A stretch of 8,954 bases of DNA, taken from contig JAJYDZ010000044.1 in NCBI GenBank assembly GCA_021790415.1, positions 1 through 8,954 of the forward strand. The letters run 5' to 3'. This DNA is from Thermoplasmata archaeon. GTDB lineage: Archaea; Thermoplasmatota; Thermoplasmata; Thermoplasmatales; Thermoplasmataceae. Both the position numbers and the translations under genes were made by a program. Under the pieces are notes generated by a model. The model had not been told where the DNA came from. It saw only the letters and a list, made by a program, of their open reading frames with translations, and made no database searches. Shown here in pieces: positions 6,432 through 8,954 of the stretch. Position 1 is the first letter of the stretch, and every line of letters starts with the position of its first letter.

Positions 6432-7028
6432 TTATCTTCTGAGTCTGTTATTTGATCTTATTGATGGCCTGCTCTTTGCTGATCCTTTTCTACCAGTCCT
6501 TAATCCTCTAGTCTTATAACCAGCTGAGGTAAGACCCCTGTATACTCTTCCCTTGTTTTGGGGTTCAGCTATCCATGAAATTTTTCTGTCATTGAATATT
6601 TCTGGAACGTTCTTATCTACAAGAATGGCTTCATAATATTTGTAATACCCATCTTCCCCAACGTAGTATGAATTTAGTACCTCCATATTTGGGTATTTAT
6701 CTGCAATTCTCTCTTCTGCAATCCATTGTAGGCTCTTCTTTCTGGTGAGTTTATTGTAAGCCAATCTTCTTGGTCTTCTTCCTCCCATGATCTTCGGACG
6801 GTTGCTTCCTCCCCTTCTCACCCTAGCTCTCACTATGGCGTATCCTCTTTTAGATTTGTAACCAAGATTTCTTGCTCTATCCAACCTAGTTGGATATTCC
6901 AATCTCTCCATTGCCGGACCGTTTCTCCATGCAATCATTCTCTGTTTGTGCATGTTATAAATCTCTGACTCTTTAAGTGATTTCCACGCTTCCTTTACTA
7001 CATCGTATGAACCTGAAACTCTATCCAT
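6432..7028 (-). CDS. rpl15e: Large-subunit ribosomal protein L15e (eL15)
   Basis: This 198-residue, strongly basic protein belongs to the archaeal/eukaryotic eL15 family of the 50S subunit. Characteristic stretches are [24 protein letters not shown] (about residues 35-58), [13 protein letters not shown] with RP-K (about 62-78), the central KYYEAILVD and the Arg/Lys-rich tail [15 protein letters not shown]. Length and ends are those of the family. The start is ATG 7028, with no clear Shine-Dalgarno site. A TATA-like TTAATAATAT (7057-7066) about 34 nt upstream predicts a very short leader. tRNA-Ser follows 11 nt downstream, so the two are likely one transcript. In many euryarchaea this gene sits with the RNase P genes; here Pop5 is nearby but on the opposite strand. 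Confidence 0.97.
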   Translation of the reverse strand: MDRVSGSYDVVKEAWKSLKESEIYNMHKQRMIAWRNGPAMERLEYPTRLDRARNLGYKSKRGYAIVRARVRRGGSNRPKIMGGRRPRRLAYNKLTRKKSLQWIAEERIADKYPNMEVLNSYYVGEDGYYKYYEAILVDKNVPEIFNDRKISWIAEPQNKGRVYRGLTSAGYKTRGLRTGRKGSAKSRPSIRSNNRLRR

Positions 7029-7056
7029 CTCTTTCTACCCTGTTAGAATGTCACGC

Positions 7057-7066
7057 ATATTATTAA
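7057..7066 (-). promoter_or_regulatory. Candidate TATA box for the L15e/tRNA-Ser unit
   Basis: TTAATAATAT on the minus strand is centred about 34 nt before the L15e ATG. A second AT-rich candidate, TATTTATTA, lies just upstream (about 7071-7079), so the exact box is uncertain. Confidence 0.3.
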
Positions 7067-7259
7067 GTGTAATAAATACCTTTACAATATTTATTTTGTT
7101 AATACGAATGCCTTATAGCGCATATGATAAACAGTCTTATTATGGCATAAAAACATAAATAAATCAATGATTTGGATTATTCTCCTGAAGTGGTCTGGTC
7201 TTGGAAATAATATTAAAAAATGAAACTGCATTAATATCTAATCAACTTGTCAATATTGA

Positions 7260-7267
7260 TATATAAG
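7260..7267 (+). promoter_or_regulatory. Candidate TATA box TATATAAG for Pop5
   Basis: TATATAAG is the best TATA match in this intergenic region. If used, it gives a start near 7290 and a leader of about 55 nt, yet no Shine-Dalgarno site precedes the Pop5 ATG. A weaker AT-rich tract at 7308-7320 would suit a nearly leaderless transcript instead, so the choice is open. Confidence 0.35.
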
Positions 7268-7345
7268 ACTGCCAAAATGGACATGTCTACTTTTATAATT
7301 ACTTCTAAATTTTTAAAAATGTAATTATTTATTTCTAATGACTTC

Positions 7346-7642
7346 ATGAAGGTGCAATTGAAAAGCTCCTTGATCAGGAAGAGGTATGTTCTTGTCTACT
7401 ATGGCAATAACATAGAAGAATTGCTAAAGATGGAAAGTTCTCTGAATCGGCTCTTTAATATAAAAAGAAAATTCAAATCGGATGGATTTTACATATTCCT
7501 GACCGATCAATTTAAAAAACAGAAAGTTTGCTCTTACATAAAGACTAACTTTACTGGGATAACCATAGAAATAGTAAGTGGAACAATAAAAAAATGCAAG
7601 ACTAAAATAAAGGAGAAAGTTGACGCGATTAACCCGTTATAA
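7346..7642 (+). CDS. rnp2: Ribonuclease P protein component 2 (Pop5)
   Basis: This 98-residue basic protein is a divergent archaeal Pop5, a subunit of RNase P, which removes 5' leaders from pre-tRNAs. It can be recognised from the N-terminal LIRKRYVLV (family form LR-KKRYIAF) and above all the C-terminal VSGTIKKCKTK, matching the family VSGTIKRLKRKF. An FYIFLTDQ strand in the middle fits the family's IVRC-type strand. It is slightly shorter than other archaeal Pop5 proteins (about 110-120). ATG 7346 is placed correctly relative to the RKRY motif; no Shine-Dalgarno is present. The last 14 nt overlap the convergent rfcL. Its usual neighbours, Rpp30 and the proteasome alpha gene, are not adjacent. 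Identification rests on motif recall; a profile search would settle it. Confidence 0.8.
   Translation: MKVQLKSSLIRKRYVLVYYGNNIEELLKMESSLNRLFNIKRKFKSDGFYIFLTDQFKKQKVCSYIKTNFTGITIEIVSGTIKKCKTKIKEKVDAINPL
7588..7594 (-). terminator. Oligo-T tract downstream of rfcL, inside Pop5
   Basis: On the minus strand a run of seven T lies about 35 nt after the rfcL stop, within the lysine codons of the Pop5 TIKKCK motif. It is the only good termination signal for rfcL nearby. Lysine codon use could also explain it. Confidence 0.4.
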
Positions 7643-8915
7643 TTTCCATTTCCTTTTCATCCAGTCCAAGAAGTTCCATAAGTTCAATTTTATTCTCCTT
7701 TGATGTTGAAGCAAGAGCAGAATAAAACCAAAGAAGATCTGAAGCTTGCTTAGAGGATGAATGAGTAAATTTTCCTATTTTCTTTAACGTGTTCTTTCTC
7801 ATAGATCTCGAGCCTTTGGATCGTGACATTCTCATAATCATAGACGGAAACTCATATTTAACAAATTTTTTGTTAACGGTGGATATTCCATTAAAAACGC
7901 CTGCAGCTATATCCTCAGCGTAGACCATGTAGCGGAAATGCTGTTTTCTAATGACTCTCCCCATATAGATATCTGCCTTTGATAATATCTCATATGCATG
8001 AACTAGATCTATGGGAATCTCTGCCTCCATGGGAAGATTATTATCTATCCATAATACAAGATCGGATGTGTCGAAATCTTTGTCTCTGAGTAATTCAAAA
8101 ATTTTCTCATAATTTCTTCCCCTAAATATTTCTTTCATTATTTCAAAGATTGAAGTCGTGGCATCTCTTTGTCCTTCTGCAAGATTCTCCATCATTGAAC
8201 TATTACTGTTTATTGCTATGGACTGAACATCGTTTATAATTCCACGGATATCAGGAAAATTTCTCTCAATTATTACACTAACATCGTTCTGAGAAATTCT
8301 AAAGCCATTCTCTTCAACAATTTTTATGATGTTTGTTCGAAGTTTCCTGACGTTCTCATTATAATCGATATCCCTCCTCCTGTTGTAAAGCTTGAACTCA
8401 ATAGAGAGAGAATTGTTTATTATATCGCTCCCTCCGCTCTTTCTTCTGAAACCATAAAAATCATTCATTGTCAAAATTATTGGATTACGGGTGTTTTTAA
8501 TTACATTGAGAAGTTCATTCATTCCACCGGTGTCTGAACTTCCATTTTTAGACCTTGAATCGTTTATGTTGTCTGCTTCATCCATGAGGATAACTTTAGA
8601 GAACCCTTTTTTCTCTATGGAAAAAAGATCCATATAAATTGATGCAAGGCCTGCTATATTTTTAATGCTCTGGCGATCTCTCAAATCTGAAGCATTCATT
8701 TCTATTACTGGAACCCCAAATTCATTAGCAATTGCAAATGCAGTGGTTGTCTTTCCAAGTCCCGGTTCTCCCCATAAGATCATTGCATTCTTTGTGACCT
8801 CTCCCATTTGCCAGGATTCAATCCAGTTCTTTATTTTGATTCTTATGTCATTGGCCATTAGGGTATCATCCAAGTTAGTTGGTCTGTAGAAATCATTCCA
8901 AAATACTCCCTTCAA
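7629..8915 (-). CDS. rfcL: Replication factor C large subunit (RfcL), AAA+ clamp loader
   Basis: This 428-residue AAA+ protein is the large subunit of the archaeal RFC complex, which opens the PCNA ring and loads it on primed DNA. Visible parts are the N-terminal FYRPTNLDD (family YRP-L-), Walker A GEPGLGKTT (residues 49-57), VPVIEMNASDLRDR (68-81), Walker B ILMDEAD (109-115), sensor-1 ILTMND ending near N151, a GI-NDVQ-type sensor-2 region near 220, and a collar-domain helix KKIGKFTHSSSKQAS. The start is TTG 8915: an in-frame TAA directly precedes it, GGTGAT lies 3 nt upstream, and the N-terminus then matches the family. The C-terminus (KEMEIITG) has no obvious PIP box, which many archaeal RfcL proteins carry. 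The small-subunit gene is not in the window. Confidence 0.95.
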   Translation of the reverse strand: MKGVFWNDFYRPTNLDDTLMANDIRIKIKNWIESWQMGEVTKNAMILWGEPGLGKTTTAFAIANEFGVPVIEMNASDLRDRQSIKNIAGLASIYMDLFSIEKKGFSKVILMDEADNINDSRSKNGSSDTGGMNELLNVIKNTRNPIILTMNDFYGFRRKSGGSDIINNSLSIEFKLYNRRRDIDYNENVRKLRTNIIKIVEENGFRISQNDVSVIIERNFPDIRGIINDVQSIAINSNSSMMENLAEGQRDATTSIFEIMKEIFRGRNYEKIFELLRDKDFDTSDLVLWIDNNLPMEAEIPIDLVHAYEILSKADIYMGRVIRKQHFRYMVYAEDIAAGVFNGISTVNKKFVKYEFPSMIMRMSRSKGSRSMRKNTLKKIGKFTHSSSKQASDLLWFYSALASTSKENKIELMELLGLDEKEMEIITG

Positions 8916-8918
8916 TTA

Positions 8919-8924
8919 ATCACC
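8919..8924 (-). promoter_or_regulatory. Shine-Dalgarno site GGTGAT for rfcL
   Basis: GGTGAT on the minus strand lies 3 nt before TTG 8915. It fixes the non-ATG start, since no in-frame ATG or GTG lies nearby. A Shine-Dalgarno rather than a TATA box here suggests rfcL is internal to an operon. Confidence 0.6.
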
Positions 8925-8954
8925 CTATATTGGACTAAACACTTTCTCATATTC
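8925..8954 (-). CDS. Possible C-terminal end of a gene upstream of rfcL (partial)
   Basis: One minus-strand frame entering from the window edge reads EYEKVFSPI and stops at TAG (8925-8927), 9 nt before the rfcL start. The rfcL Shine-Dalgarno lies exactly between the two. This spacing is typical of operon genes. Ten codons are too few to identify a product. An alternative frame would instead end in a TTGA overlap with rfcL. Confidence 0.3.
   Translation of the reverse strand, partial: EYEKVFSPI

Larger units (their letters stand above)
7029..7345. other. 317-nt intergenic region between divergent L15e and Pop5 genes
   Basis: This is the longest non-coding stretch in the window. It is very AT-rich and must carry the promoters of two housekeeping units. 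TATA-like boxes occur near both ends (7057-7066 on minus, 7260-7267 on plus). Only very short ORFs occur, for example an 18-codon one at 7167-7223 and a 15-codon one at 7277-7324, neither with support. A weak ATGCC/GGCAT inverted repeat spans about 7108-7146. I recognise no RNA gene, transposon remnant or box C/D RNA here. Confidence 0.6.

Noticed and set aside
7167..7223. 18-codon ORF in the L15e-Pop5 intergenic region
   Set aside because: It has no ribosome-binding site and no recognisable motif, and its length is expected by chance in this sequence.
7277..7324. 15-codon ORF after the TATATAAG element, possible leader peptide of Pop5
   Set aside because: The ATG is too close to the TATA-like box to lie on its transcript in the usual geometry, and no ribosome-binding site is present.
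7100..7345. Possible box C/D or other small RNA in the intergenic region
   Set aside because: ATGATAA- and CTGA-like strings occur, but no correctly spaced C/D and C'/D' set. The region is AT-rich, with no strong fold visible.

Overview
The window is a compact, AT-rich stretch of an archaeal chromosome. It encodes the large clamp-loader subunit RfcL, ribosomal protein L15e (eL15), the RNase P protein Pop5 and a PIN-domain/VirB11-like ATPase of the type called PINA. Translation signals also look archaeal: GGTGAT Shine-Dalgarno sites precede two genes, and TATA-like boxes lie about 22-28 bases before several start codons, as expected for leaderless mRNAs. Overall protein flavour suggests Thermoplasmata (Thermoplasma/Ferroplasma/Cuniculiplasma relatives). 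That placement is a judgement from memory of family sequences and was not tested by search.

Layout. Bases 1-725 (+) hold the catalytic C-terminal half of an M17 leucyl aminopeptidase, cut by the window edge. It meets the PINA-like ATPase (728-2512, -) tail to tail with a 2-nt gap. One AT-rich element appears to drive that ATPase leftwards and, rightwards, a two-gene operon: a stand-alone asparagine-synthase-like PP-loop enzyme (2559-3320) coupled by an ATGA overlap to an MFS transporter (3317-4474). The transporter overlaps by 15 nt, tail to tail, a second and different MFS transporter (4460-5695, -). Next come a small MazG-like protein (5788-6018, -) and, divergently, a 52-residue zinc-ribbon protein (6099-6257, +). 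Then follow tRNA-Ser(UGA) (6339-6420, -), L15e (6432-7028, -), a 317-nt intergenic region, Pop5 (7346-7642, +) and rfcL (7629-8915, -), the last two again overlapping at their 3' ends. The right edge probably holds the last codons of a gene upstream of rfcL.

How it fits together. Most of the window is housekeeping: translation (L15e, tRNA-Ser), tRNA maturation (Pop5), replication (RfcL) and probably recombination or repair (PINA-like ATPase). tRNA-Ser starts 11 nt after the L15e stop, so it is probably processed from the L15e transcript. The most accessory-looking unit is the PP-loop enzyme/MFS operon, whose substrate cannot be read from sequence. All three convergent junctions are gapless or nearly so, and at two of them the likely terminators lie inside the opposing coding sequence. 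I see no mobile element, CRISPR array or integrated element, and nothing I would call a new defence or mobile system.
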